Origin: Blepharisma japonicum
Taxonomy: Eukaryota > Ciliophora > Heterotrichea > Heterotrichida > Blepharismidae
DNA length: 64,000 nt
Assembly (NCBI GenBank): GCA_949751835.1
Contig: CATKHK010000013.1
Coordinates: 186,001 to 250,000 of the forward strand
Direction: 5' to 3'
The notes below the pieces were generated by a model that saw only the letters and a list, made by a program, of their open reading frames with translations, did not search any database and was not told the origin of the DNA. Positions within the stretch are counted from its first letter, which is position 1; each line of letters opens with the position of its first letter. The translations under genes and the position numbers were made by a program. Positions 9,130-19,377 of this stretch are shown here, in pieces.

Positions 9130-11352
9130 TTACCAAACATTTTTATTCCCTAACGTCCCTGGTGCTTGTATCATACTCTTCACCAGCTCAGCAGCTTCAT
9201 TTGGCAGCATTATTTTTTGAGGCAATTTTGATATTTTACCAGCAAGATTTTCATGGCTTACAGACACTTTCATCCCAGGTTCAAAAGGGCTTGCTCTTTT
9301 TTTACTAGTGCTTGAAGCTCTTGAAGATAGAGGAGGGCGTTTAATAGTCCCTGATCCTTTAGAAAGTAAAATGCATTTTACCTCAGTGCTCGTTCTGGTT
9401 TCTTTTCTTTTGAATTCTTGGATAAAATTCTCTGACTTTGGAGTTGCTGAAGATGACCTTGACTTCATTAAGAGATCAGGTCGTGAAAACAGGTCACAAG
9501 AGCTTCTTTCTGGAAGATTCATCATTTGAGCATATTTTTTCTGAAATCGGGCTTCTCTATAGTCAGAAAAACTGGGGGTTGATGAACGGATTTCACTTAT
9601 CCCAGATATATCTGAGCTATCAAAATTTTTAGCTATGATTGGCTTATTGCTTGGCGTTGACACATTAGACTGTATTTCTTTTGAAGCCAGATGCTCAATC
9701 AGCTGCCTTTTCATAAAATTAATTTCATTTTGCATTGACGCAATTATTTTGTCTTTATATTCACTCTCCACCTGCAATTCTTCAGCTTTTTCTTTATTTC
9801 TTAAATTTTCGTTATAAAGATCCATTTTTTCTCTTTTCAGCCCTCTTAAAGAAATTTGTAGCTTAATAATTTCCCTTTGTTTTTCATCTTTTATTGTATC
9901 CATTTCTTTCTGTAACGACTGCTTCTTTTTTAGATTATTTATAATTTCTTGCTTGATTTCAGTTTTTCTTTCTTTGCATTCTCTGATTTCTTGGCCTATT
10001 TCTAAAATTTCCTTTTCTATGTTTTCTTTGTCACATTGATCGAGTTCTATGTTTTCTTGTGTGAGCTCGTTGATAAGCTGCATTAATTTTTCTTTGCTTT
10101 GTTTTTTATCAGATTTGATTTCTTTGAGGTCATTTTGACACTCCCAATACTCTTTGAGATTGGCGTTTAATTGTTTTTGAAGAGAGTCGTAGAGTGACTC
10201 ATCTACAGGCTCAATTGTGGGGGAGATTTTGGTTGGGGCATTTTTCAATTGATTTTTTAAATTTTCAATCTCAATATTGAGATTTTTTATGATATCTTTA
10301 TAATCTCCTGTGCAAAGATCTTTCATAGTTTTTGTAAGCTTCGTTGTAATCATTGATGCCCTTTGGGCATATCTTAATGTGTTTAATGTTTCTTCATAAG
10401 CTGTAAATGATTTTGATATACAAGCGATCATAATTGTCCTTGTATTTCCTCCTAAAGAATCTTTAAGAAGTCTTGTAAGCTTTGAGTCTCTATAAGGCAC
10501 ATGGCATGCTCTCTTCTTTTCTCCACTCAATATATTAATGCAATTCCCTAATGCAAGCAAAGATCTATTTATATTGGCCCCTTCTACCATTCTTTGGCTA
10601 TTATTTTCACTTGCAGAGCCTCTTTCGCTCCCTGCAAGATCAATTAAGCTTAATTTTGATGATAAAACTTCTCCAGAACTTATTTTTTGTTCTAAAGTAA
10701 ACTGCAGTATAGCATGTGACCGAGTTGACAATTCATTAGCAGAGGTCGGTGCTTTTACTCGTTTTTGATTTCCTTCTATAACTAAATTATAAGCATCCTT
10801 TAAATTTACAATTTCAAACTCGCTCAGTCCTGGGACTTGGATTCCTTTTTGGAAATCTTCAATTATCATTAAATTTCTTGGGTCTCCAGCTGACAATAAG
10901 TCAGCAACTTTTTCATTATAAATTTCTAAATAACTCAGCTTTAGCTTGCTATTTTCGTTATTTTGTATAAGCTCCAAACATTCTTTTAGAGCATGAATGA
11001 CATTTCCAGGTTCATTGTCTTTTGAATTCATATGTCCGAACATTGTATGTGTTTTTCCAGAACCTGTGCATCCATATGCAAAACAAGTAGAATTGTAGCC
11101 TTCTGTTATGAATTGGACTAATTTTTTTACTGTAAGTGTGTAGACTTGGAGATTTGTGATGTTTTCTGGGAATACGCCGTTAAATGTGTATTTTTTGAAC
11201 TGGACAGTCCCAGGCTCTTTAAATAAGATTTCGTTTGAAGAAGGGTCTTGTTTCAGATATTGGCTTAGATCATTGGAGGAGTTATTGATTTCTTTGTCAG
11301 TTAAGGGTCTGATTCTTACATAAACTTCAAAAGGTGATACTAGCTGGTTCAT
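9130..11352 (-). CDS. Kinesin-8-like motor protein
   Basis: A 740-residue N-terminal-motor kinesin, ATG 11350-11352 to TAA 9130-9132. The motor domain spans about 8-340, with P-loop GCTGSGKT (94-101), switch I ELSTRSH, switch II LIDLAGSERG, and NRSLLALGNCINILSG and YRDSKLTRLLKDSLGGNTRT. The LALGNCI wording and the YEETLNTLRYAQRA end are typical of kinesin-8 (KIF18/19), which walks to plus ends and shortens microtubules. Kinesin-8 is common in ciliates, where it can limit cilium length. A coiled coil (about 355-560) and a Ser/Lys-rich tail (560-740) follow. The family call rests on motifs only. Confidence 0.9.
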   Translation of the reverse strand: MNQLVSPFEVYVRIRPLTDKEINNSSNDLSQYLKQDPSSNEILFKEPGTVQFKKYTFNGVFPENITNLQVYTLTVKKLVQFITEGYNSTCFAYGCTGSGKTHTMFGHMNSKDNEPGNVIHALKECLELIQNNENSKLKLSYLEIYNEKVADLLSAGDPRNLMIIEDFQKGIQVPGLSEFEIVNLKDAYNLVIEGNQKRVKAPTSANELSTRSHAILQFTLEQKISSGEVLSSKLSLIDLAGSERGSASENNSQRMVEGANINRSLLALGNCINILSGEKKRACHVPYRDSKLTRLLKDSLGGNTRTIMIACISKSFTAYEETLNTLRYAQRASMITTKLTKTMKDLCTGDYKDIIKNLNIEIENLKNQLKNAPTKISPTIEPVDESLYDSLQKQLNANLKEYWECQNDLKEIKSDKKQSKEKLMQLINELTQENIELDQCDKENIEKEILEIGQEIRECKERKTEIKQEIINNLKKKQSLQKEMDTIKDEKQREIIKLQISLRGLKREKMDLYNENLRNKEKAEELQVESEYKDKIIASMQNEINFMKRQLIEHLASKEIQSNVSTPSNKPIIAKNFDSSDISGISEIRSSTPSFSDYREARFQKKYAQMMNLPERSSCDLFSRPDLLMKSRSSSATPKSENFIQEFKRKETRTSTEVKCILLSKGSGTIKRPPLSSRASSTSKKRASPFEPGMKVSVSHENLAGKISKLPQKIMLPNEAAELVKSMIQAPGTLGNKNVW

Positions 11353-11884
11353 AATATTTAAAAATGGATTTCGAATACCGCTATTAAAGAGAAACCTTTG
11401 CTCTTATATTATTAAATAGCTTTTCCTATTAAATTTGTTAATCATTACAATTTTTTTTTATTGATTGAGATTCATTGTAAATCAAACTCACAGTCCCCAA
11501 AGAAAAATTTATCATTATAAATTTAGCTTAGCTCATCTTATTTATTATATAAAATATACAATAAGGCATTATTGCAGGCTCAATAAAATATTATCCTTCT
11601 TTTAGTATTTTTTCGGGCCTAATCTTTAATTATGAAGATTAATTCCTATGAGATTTTTCAAAAAAATTATAGAATAAACTAAACAAAATTTTTAAAAAGA
11701 AAATGGCTCTTAATTAAATTGATAGTTAAGCTTCCTTAGCTGTTTATTATGATAAATCATTCACTTTTGAAATCTCCTCAAAGATGATCCAATGTAATAG
11801 CATTTTTTAATTCGAAGCCACAAATAATCTTTTGTATCTTTTTAATCCCAATAATTCTAAAAATATTAAAATGAAATAATATAA
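11353..11884. other. Intergenic, no gene seen
   Basis: AT-rich spacer between the kinesin start and the start of the small secreted protein. Both genes are transcribed away from it, so it should contain two promoters. No open frame, repeat or RNA gene was recognised. Confidence 0.6.
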
Positions 11885-12382
11885 ATGAAGAGTTTTGCTT
11901 TATTTATGCTTCTAACACTACTAATCAAGGTAAATGGGAGAATTTCTTCAAAATTCATTGTGGAAGAGCATCATTTAATTATTGTAAGTGATAAAACTAC
12001 CTTGGTGAAGAAAGGGAGCACATGAGTCAATTCAGTCCCAATGGATTATTACAAAAATGTAGATTGGGTGTCTAAAGGATATGTAGTTTGGGATGGGAGT
12101 GATGGTGCTTCAGGCACAATTTTGTTCATAAAAACCTTTAATGTTCCAGGAAATCCTATTTCATGCTTAATTAAAGCTTGAGTTGATGATACAGCTAAAT
12201 TATATCTAAATGACGTGCATTTTGGTGATTGTACAGCCAATACTTTTATATATCAGAATTTAGAGTTTGATTTTGATCTTTCTGCAAAGATTATCCCAGG
12301 GATGAATACTTTGAAAATTGAAGCAACAAGTAATATTCTACCTGCAGGAGTATTATTTTACATGGATATTAAATATAATTAA
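11885..12382 (+). CDS. Small secreted beta-sandwich-like protein
   Basis: A 165-residue product appears only when TGA is read as Trp (GSTWVNSV, IKAWVDDTAKL). ATG 11885 is followed by a classic signal peptide (MKSFALFMLLTLLIKVNG). The mature part is rich in alternating beta-type sequence: GYVVWDGSDG, ILFIKTFNVPG, WVDDTAKLYLNDVHFGDC, GMNTLKIEATS. This pattern resembles galactose-binding-like or lectin beta-sandwich domains that carry an Asp-rich loop and an NTLKIEA strand. The resemblance is to fold style, not to a named family. Probably secreted or on the cell surface. The stop is TAA 12380-12382. Confidence 0.75.
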
Positions 12383-12645
12383 AGATATTAGAATTAAACG
12401 CCATTATGGGGATATATATTGATTTATTTCTGATTAATTTTAATTAAACATAGAGCTTTAAATTTAATTTTCATAAAATAAAAGCATTATAAAATTATTG
12501 AATAGCAATCAATTAGCATTATTTGCACTTTTATAATTTATTATGCTTTCTAATGCCATATAATCGCTAAAGTAATGCAACTTATTGCACCATTCATTAT
12601 TATAGATCTACAGGCTTATAATGTTTGAAATGCAATAGCATATAA

Positions 12646-13944
12646 ATGAAAGCAAAGTTTGATGCCAACACTTTTAAAATACGCTATGATGATTTCAACC
12701 GAAGCTATTTAATTGAAACCAAAACCAAAGAGAAAAAAAACGAAGCAAACTATTGTGTCTGCTCCATTCGAACTTATAGGATCTTGTCTAAACCTTTGAT
12801 CAAACCAATAGAAGGCCCGTTGCCTAAGCTTTATCCGTGCTTTATAGGATCACCTCTTTATTACTCAATGCTTAGAGCTTATTATTCTTATGTTCCTAAA
12901 TCGTATTGATTTAAAACTAAATCGTTTGCAGTTAAAATAAAGCCGCTGGTAAATATAGAAATATCAAAAGATGACAATGCAATTAGCTTAAATAACACTT
13001 CTAACATCACACCTGGCATTATGCCCACATGTGACAATACACTGACATCCAACAATATTGTTGTGGTTAAAACAGAATTTTTTCCCTTAATAAAGCCTCA
13101 AATTTCTTTAAATGTTGATCTTTCTTTTTATGCATCGCTAAAATTGACTATAAATTCTCAATTTTCTGATAAAAGTATTGAATGAATTACAGGAGAGTCA
13201 TCAGGAAGAAAAATAATGAAAAAGTTTAAAGCAAAGACTGGCCATTCTAAGGCCAGAATTAGTCAAATAGATGATCATTTTATATGTTTTATTTGTAAAG
13301 AAATTGTAAAAAGACCTAAAGAATGTGCTAATTGTGAGCATTTATTTTGCGAATATTGTTCGACTAATATAAAAGAATGCCCATATGGGTGTAATGAATT
13401 GGTTTTTCGAGATCCTTCTGCTTATGTTTTAAGGATTTATAACAAATTTAAGCTTAAATGTTCACACTTTGAATCTGGATGCTCTTTTATAGGGTCTTTT
13501 AAAGAGCTGGATTTGCATAGAATTAATTGCTTATATAAAACTGTGAAATGCGATGCTGGACTTTGCAACAATTTTTTCATAAGAAAAAATAAATGACAAA
13601 ACTCAGATACCTGCAGTGAGATATGCAGCTATACAAGTGAATTTAAAAATATGTTGGATGAAAGCTCGAGAAATAATATTTTAAAGTCCTTTTCAAATTT
13701 TATAGAAAAAGTTCATGAAAGCAGCAATAAGGCTTCCAAAGAACAAATAAAAAAACTTGAAATGGAAAAGCGTTCAAAAATAAGAAGACTTGAATTGATG
13801 AAAATGAGAAGAGAAGATCTTCTCTCTGAGCTAGAAATGACACAAAAGCTATACCACCCAGGAAAATGGAGAATCAACGCCAAGTGTTGGACTTGCTGCT
13901 ATTCCACAAATAAGCAAGGCCATGGATGCAAAAGAATTAATTAA
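12646..13944 (+). CDS. RING finger and TRAF-type zinc-finger protein, probable E3 ubiquitin ligase
   Basis: The 432-residue reading contains in-frame TGA=Trp codons (KSYWFKTK, IEWITGE, KNKWQNS) and ends in TAA 13942-13944. Residues 1-200 have no known domain. Residues about 211-245 form a RING finger (CFICKEIVKRPKECANCEHL, then FCEYCS and CPYGC). Residues 265-315 look like a TRAF-type zinc finger (LKCSHFESGCSFIGSF, HRINC, VKCDAGLC). A coiled coil follows (about 340-405). The C-terminus has four Cys (KCWTCCYSTNKQGHGC). RING plus TRAF-type fingers is the layout of TRAF-like E3 ligases. Partners are unknown. It converges with the ZC2HC1-like gene 43 bases downstream. Confidence 0.8.
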
Positions 13945-13987
13945 TTTGTAAATGCAATTCTTTTTATTTTATAAGTGATTACACTAA

Positions 13988-14914
13988 TTAACTTGACTTA
14001 AAACTTTGTTTAGTACCGCACATACTGCAGAAATTAGCACCTACAGATAAAAAAGAATTGCATTGTGCACAAAGAATGTGTTTTACTGTGTATCTTTTTT
14101 TAATGGAATCTTTTATTTTTTCTTCCATTGTCAATTTCTGAATCATAGATTTAAAATCTTCTGATTCAGGAGAAATCTTCCTTGTCTTGGGAGAGTTGAA
14201 GATAGAAATCTTGCTTGAACTGTTTAGAGACCCTGATTCATTGTCGTTATTTCTGTTATAAGAAAAGTAAATATTTGGGAGACTAATTTTATCCTTCAAC
14301 ACTATTCTCAAAGGTTTAGGCTTATTTATAATATCCTTGCATTTCGGAATATGCCTCTCAGCTGGAATAGGTGCAAACCTTCTTCCACAATGTGGGCATT
14401 GTGTATAGGCATCCTCCAAACTTGTTGGCGAATTAATTGCGAAATCCCTGACATTTTCTTCAACAATTGTGCTAATATCGAGAATTTTGATTTTATTAAT
14501 AAAATCCTGATGCTTTTTATATCAATTTTTATCTTTATATTCTTTTAAAGGAGATCTCCTGCGTTTTTGCAGTTTTTCTTCTCTCCTTTCTATTTGAGGT
14601 AGGATTTTTTCTAGAATTTTAAATTTAGGTCTGCTTTTTTGGACCTGGAAGCAGGCTTGCTGGTGTTTGTCAATTCGGTCTGAAAAGAACTTTCTTCCAC
14701 AGGACTGACATTTTACTCGCAAATCTTCATTAAAAAAGTCATTTGAAGAGACCCTGGACTTAATTTGTTCGGATTCTGATAGTGGGCTTAAATTGGAATT
14801 ATCAAGCATTGTCATGTTTTTGTACTCATCTAGGCTATTGGAGGAGAAATAACTAGGCGATGAAGCCAATGAGAGACTCTGAGCTTTAGGAGTCATTTGT
14901 AAGCTTTGGTACAT
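13988..14914 (-). CDS. ZC2HC1-like zinc-finger protein
   Basis: The 308-residue product is continuous across a TGA=Trp codon at 14522-14524. Two C2HC fingers of the ZC2HC1/FAM164 type are visible: VKCQSCGRKFFSDRIDKHQQ-AC (residues about 68-90) and QCPHCGRRFAPIPAERHIPKC (about 172-192). A zinc-ribbon-like pair ends the protein (CAQCN and CSMCG, with GANF between). The linker is Ser-rich and charged. Similar multi-C2HC proteins are widespread in ciliates and flagellates; their biochemical role is not established. ATG 14912-14914, stop TAA. Confidence 0.85.
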
Positions 14915-15380
14915 TATCTATTATGGTTGATTGATTAAAATTGTTTATGTTATTATTCATCGGTTTCGCGAATTATATTTAAATTCAAAACTAATTGTTT
15001 ATTTATAGAAAGAGAGGACAGGGATTAAATGAAATATAATGTTAGTTTAGTGGCTATTAAAGTGACCAATTAGTAAAAGTTGAGAAAATTAACTGTTTTA
15101 AGGAGGATTATTTTCTATTAAAAATTTTATTAAAAAGTAGCTACAAAGGCAAAATTTGGCTCATTAAATTAATTTTGTTTTTTGATTTGTTTTATTAATT
15201 TTTCTTTTAGTTTAAATTTAAGGTCAAAGAGTATGATTCAGTTTTCTCTATATAAAATGAGTTTAAATTAATTTAAACTCAATTATCATACTCAGAGAGT
15301 TCAGCATTTCATTATAGCTATTTATACTAGCAATCAAATAGAAGCAATATCGAAATCGCTTCTTATGAGTCTAGCCTAAA
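14915..15380. other. Intergenic, promoter region for two divergent genes
   Basis: This 466-base AT-rich gap separates the start of the ZC2HC1-like gene from the start of the carbonic-anhydrase-like gene. Apart from the nested inverted repeat at 15229-15293 I see no feature in it. Confidence 0.6.
15229..15293. repeat. Nested inverted repeat upstream of the carbonic-anhydrase-like gene
   Basis: Outer arms are GAGTATGAT (15229-15237) and ATCATACTC (15285-15293). Inside them lies a perfect 24-bp palindrome (15258-15281) that begins TGAGTTTAAATT and reads the same on both strands. The structure lies 88 bases before the ATG at 15381. It could be a protein-binding site, a cruciform, or the footprint of a small element; nothing decides between these. 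Confidence 0.7.
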
Positions 15381-16214
15381 ATGTATATAATAAAAACCAT
15401 TATGCTTTTATTTGAACTTTTATGTTTGCTGAGCATTGGAAGTGGAGAAAATTATATAAAAAGTGGCAATGACTGGGATGGACTCTGCAAGACTGGTCAC
15501 ATTCAGTCCCCAATAAACTTGAAATCTTCTGACGCAGATTTCATCGAAAAGGATTCAGCCATCTCATCCTCAATATCTCTAGAATTTCTCCTTGCAGCAT
15601 CTACTGGCTTATTTACAAATACGTCTTATCAACTACTTGGAAACTTCGGTGGCATTATACTTGACACAGGTAAAAATGATGAAATCAAGCTATTTTCATC
15701 AAAAATTGAGCTCCATTCTCCTTCAGAGCACTACATTCAAGATAAGCAATTTGACTTGGAAATTCAAATTTTCTTAAGCGATGGTGAAACAGATGAATTT
15801 TCTTATATTTTATCAGTCTTCTACCAAGAATCAAATCAAACAAGTAAATTTCTTAAAGACGCAATTGATTCAGAAGGCAAAACACTGAAAATTGATGTAG
15901 GAACCGCCTTTGGAGGAATTGAAAAAATTTACAATTTTTATTTTTACGAAGGCTCATATACAGTACCACCATGCACTGAAGATATTGGTTGGATTATCTG
16001 GCCTCAAATCCAAAAAATGGACAAACCTCAGCATGAATTTTTTTTAAGTCAATGGCAAAATAATACAGATTTCGCCGAAGGAAAAGGGAATAACCGTGAA
16101 ATTCAAGCACCTGGGAGTAGAATCATCATCTACTTTGATGGAATAGACAAATTATCATCATCCTCACTCTTTTTCCTGCTGCCTTCCAGTTTCTATTTCA
16201 TACTATATTTTTAA
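15381..16214 (+). CDS. Secreted alpha-carbonic-anhydrase-like protein lacking zinc ligands
   Basis: The 277-residue product has an N-terminal signal peptide (to about residue 22) and a C-terminal hydrophobic tail after a Ser run (SSSSLFFLLPSSFYF). That tail looks like a GPI-anchor signal. The body is an alpha-carbonic anhydrase fold: HIQSPINL (40-47), LHSPSEHYIQDKQFDLE (111-127) and SYTVPPCTEDIGWIIWP (about 193). Two of the three zinc-binding His are replaced: the FHFH position reads IELH (Glu110, His112) and the ELH position reads EIQ (Gln129). The protein therefore probably does not hydrate CO2 and may be a binding or structural relative, like carbonic anhydrase-related proteins. ATG 15381; stop TAA. 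Confidence 0.85.
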   Translation: MYIIKTIMLLFELLCLLSIGSGENYIKSGNDWDGLCKTGHIQSPINLKSSDADFIEKDSAISSSISLEFLLAASTGLFTNTSYQLLGNFGGIILDTGKNDEIKLFSSKIELHSPSEHYIQDKQFDLEIQIFLSDGETDEFSYILSVFYQESNQTSKFLKDAIDSEGKTLKIDVGTAFGGIEKIYNFYFYEGSYTVPPCTEDIGWIIWPQIQKMDKPQHEFFLSQWQNNTDFAEGKGNNREIQAPGSRIIIYFDGIDKLSSSSLFFLLPSSFYFILYF

Positions 16215-16234
16215 TAAATAAATCCTACCTAAAT

Positions 16235-17647
16235 ATGCAATCCGACTACATCGCCATCCCTACAAAAGTAAAGCGAAAATCGTGGAGGACTCATTATTCA
16301 TTCCTCATTCTCTTTTATTTCAACGTATTTACAGCTGGCGTCTCTTTTGCATTGGTCCTTCCTTCAATATGGCTTTATATACAGGATAACGAAGGCGAGC
16401 ACTCTTTCTTGGCTATTGTCTTGTCAATTTATTCAGTCGGAGAAGTTATTGGGTCTATGTTTTTTGGGATTTTATCTGATTATTTAGGAACAAAAGTTTC
16501 CTTGATATCGGCTTTGGCATTCGGACTGCTAGGAAGCATCATGTATTTTTCAGCTGATTATTTATCTGGAAATGTAGTTTTATATATCATTATGCTGGCA
16601 AGAATGATGCAGGGTATTTGAAGTGGAGGCCAGCAGGCTTCACAGCAAGCATATATATCAGAAGTAGTTTCTGCTACCTCAAAGCTAAAAGCTTTAAGCG
16701 AGCTCGGGATTGCAAATATTTGTGGGTATATACTAGGCCCAGTTTTTGGGATGATTGTGAATTTCATAGACATTTCGATTTTCTTTGACGTACAGGTGGA
16801 TTCTTATACATATCCAGGATATTTCCAAGCATTTGTGTCACTGATTATGATTATCATAAATTATTTCCTTTTTGAAGAGCTTCCTTCTTCAGAAAGACCT
16901 GAGCGTGGGCAACTTCCGGCTACAAATTATTCAAAGCCAGATAGAGTTGGGGTGATTTACTGCTGTGTAGCTTGCTTTGTTATTTTTTATGGATTTACAG
17001 TACAAGAAACTATTACATCTCCACTAGTCACTGACCACAAAAATGTAAAAATTAAATAGAAATTCACTGAGTCCTTCGGCTGAAGTTTGTTTTTAACTTA
17101 TTTATTATTTGCAGGGGCTGGGTTAATAAGCATTTTATCGCTCGCTTTGGTGAATTGGCTTGATAATAAGCTTAGTGACCGCGGAATATTTTTGCTGTCC
17201 TTAGTTTTAGGGATTCTTGGATGGGCTATGATGATTGATTTTAATGATAGGCATATCCCAATAGGGCTGTTTTTGATTGGGTTTGGGTTAATTTCTTGTC
17301 ATTTTGCAATGGCGAGAAACGTTTTATTCAGCATTTATTCGAAAATTATAGGGCCACATCCAGCTGGGATGTATATGGGCATGACCTTAGCTTCAGGCTT
17401 GCTCTCTAGGACAATCAGCCCTTTTTCAGCTATTAAATCATTAGAAGTTTCTGTAAAGCTGGTCATGCTAATTAACGTAGGGCTGCTTTCAGCAATTTGT
17501 GTAGCACTTTTGGTGTATTGGGAGCATCTGTCTCCACATATAGACAACACGAAATCTGATTTAATACTGTTTATAGATAAGAAAAAGAAAAAGAGAAAAA
17601 ATAAACTTTCATATATGGGCGTTAATATGCCTATCACATCTCTCTAG
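16235..17647 (+). CDS. MFS carrier, MFSD8/CLN7-like (one 15-nt intron)
   Basis: Spliced over a 15-nt intron (17045-17059), the product is 465 residues with about 11-12 membrane segments. A TGA=Trp codon (GIWSGGQQ) joins its first two blocks. The N-half carries the MFS loop motif after TM2 (FFGILSDYLGTKVSL). The region GIANICGYILGPVFG matches the MFSD8 pattern, as does the N-terminal ALVLPSIWLYIQ. MFSD8/CLN7 is a lysosomal membrane protein reported to carry chloride; the cargo here is unknown. The end is polybasic (KKKKKRKNK). ATG 16235 lies only 20 bases after the preceding stop. The stop is TAG. Confidence 0.85.
17045..17059 (+). other. 15-nt spliceosomal intron
   Basis: GTAAAAATTAAATAG, phase 0. 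Removing it joins TDHKN to KFTESFGWSLF and restores one MFS frame. Retention would put the terminal TAG in frame as a stop. Confidence 0.9.
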
Positions 17648-17694
17648 GATTTAAACAACAATTTAAATAGAATTAATTCTTGTGTAATAATGGT

Positions 17695-18225
17695 TTAATC
17701 TGTCCTAGGTCTTCTAAAAAATGACGTAATCTTGTCAAAGCTGATATTTCCAAGCGCAAAATTTTTAGTTGTAGATAAAACAGCATCAAGGATTAAAGCT
17801 CCACAACATAATGTGCCGATGTATCGATAAGATAAACTCTTAGATTCAGCAAAATTCAGCTTTCGAATATAGTCTAATTAGACTTTACATTGAAAAGCTC
17901 CAAATATTGGCATACAGATCCCAGCTGAAATTGTATGAGACATATAAAAATTGTCGATTCCAATATTCTTTAACTGAGTTGTGATTATTTCATTTGCACA
18001 AAAATAAATTGGAGATATTGCTAAAGCTCCAAATGAATATTTGCCTACATAAAATGCAGTCTCAGAATATGTAAGCTCACTAATCAAAGCTGTCATTAAC
18101 GCAAAATTCCCTGAACAAAACACTATTTTACCATTACCACTCAGCGAAGTCCCAGCCATGATCCTCAGCTCTGCATTTTCCCTGCAAAAAATCCCTTTGC
18201 GATTTCTCTGGACTTCTTTCATCAT
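17695..18225 (-). CDS. Small multi-span membrane protein (one 15-nt intron)
   Basis: Two exons (18225-17889 and 17873-17695) join over a 15-nt intron to give 171 residues, ending in TAA. Without splicing the frame stops at residue 115. The product has several hydrophobic stretches rich in Gly/Ala (KIVFCSGNFALMTALI, FGALAISPIYF, YIGTLCCGALILDAVL) and a basic C-terminus (RRPRTD). The pattern suggests a Tim17/Tim22-like or similar small multi-span mitochondrial or peroxisomal membrane protein, but no diagnostic motif was confirmed. It converges tail to tail with the MFS gene, 47 bases apart. Confidence 0.75.
17874..17888 (-). other. 15-nt spliceosomal intron
   Basis: On the minus strand it reads GTAAAGTCTAATTAG, phase 1 (after the T of codon CAA T..). 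Splicing joins FGAFQ to YYIRKLNFAES. The total coding length of the two exons (516 nt) is a multiple of three. Confidence 0.85.
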
Positions 18226-18261
18226 TTTTATAAAAATTATTAGAAAACTTGTTCAATTTAT

Positions 18262-19335
18262 TTATATTTTCACAAATGACTCATTAAACGGGCTTTTACT
18301 ACCTCCTGTGCTTTCAATGTCGCTTGGCATACTTTTTAGAGTGCTATCATTATTTTCAAGAAGGTTTTTTAGATCAAGCTCTGCGCATTCGTGATTTTCA
18401 TAGTCTTCTACCCTTATATGCCTTTCAAGTGAGCAGGCTCTTTCTAATTCTTCCTTTGTAACATTAATTCCTGCTTTTTTCAGCTGATTTTCTATATATT
18501 TTGATATAGGTCTGCTGTCTGTCAATAGCAAAGTTTCTTCATACTTATAGCTTAAATCTATCCCAACCTGTTCAACAAGATATGCAATACATTCATAATA
18601 CGCTTTTAATGGCATCTTCTTGCTTGCAGCTGCACAAATTTGTATTGCGCCTTCATTCTTTTTATTCAGGGCTTTAAAATTCGCATCACATGTTTCATGC
18701 AAAAATTTGATCATCGCATAATGTCCGATTCTGCATGCAATTAAGGCACAATTTTCGCCTGTTTTTTCGTCTTGATGCTCAATATCAAGCTCTACTGGGT
18801 AGTTTTTCAAGTCTTTAAAATAGTTATAAATATAAGAAACTATACTTATATGGCCCTTTTCACAAGCAATATGTAGTGGGGTATATGTGGAGCCATCATT
18901 GAATTCTATTAATTGTGGCTTATCAAACTCGACTGTCAAGCTTTCTACTGTTTTTTGAGTCGGCTTGGTTTGGTAGTTTTTTAAATAAATAGGAAGATAA
19001 TACTCTAATAGGTCTATTGTCCCATGTTTACATATAATCTCCATCCCACTTGTGTGTTGGCTTTCAAACAAATTTTCCATAATAACCACATCTGCTTTAT
19101 GAATTTTGTGCAAAGCTATAAAGATCTCAGTTTTACCTAAATATAAGGCATAGCCTAAAGCATTCACAAAAATTCCTTTAATAATAGCAACCCGATCATT
19201 TAGAGTGCCTTTCTCTTTTAAAATTTTGGCGAGCTTATGAACGTTTTTTGTGTGATTTCTGTCGATATAGTCTTTCATTTTCATGTTATATTTGGAAAGA
19301 CCCATGGATCTCTCATGAGCAGCACAGCAACCCAT
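18262..19335 (-). CDS. Membrane-anchored ankyrin-repeat protein
   Basis: A 357-residue protein, ATG 19333-19335, stop TAA. It begins MGCCAAHE, a strong N-myristoylation plus palmitoylation signal, so it is probably tethered to a membrane. Ankyrin-type repeats are visible at about 143-175 (STYTPLHIACEKGHISIVSY) and 188-220 (GENCALIACRIGHYAMIKFL), with more degenerate ones before and after. The C-terminal 80 residues are acidic and Ser-rich. It probably acts as a scaffold; ligand unknown. No TGA codons occur in frame. Confidence 0.8.
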   Translation of the reverse strand: MGCCAAHERSMGLSKYNMKMKDYIDRNHTKNVHKLAKILKEKGTLNDRVAIIKGIFVNALGYALYLGKTEIFIALHKIHKADVVIMENLFESQHTSGMEIICKHGTIDLLEYYLPIYLKNYQTKPTQKTVESLTVEFDKPQLIEFNDGSTYTPLHIACEKGHISIVSYIYNYFKDLKNYPVELDIEHQDEKTGENCALIACRIGHYAMIKFLHETCDANFKALNKKNEGAIQICAAASKKMPLKAYYECIAYLVEQVGIDLSYKYEETLLLTDSRPISKYIENQLKKAGINVTKEELERACSLERHIRVEDYENHECAELDLKNLLENNDSTLKSMPSDIESTGGSKSPFNESFVKI

Positions 19336-19377
19336 TTGCAGTTTTATTAAAATGACATCATTTAATATAAAAGTATT

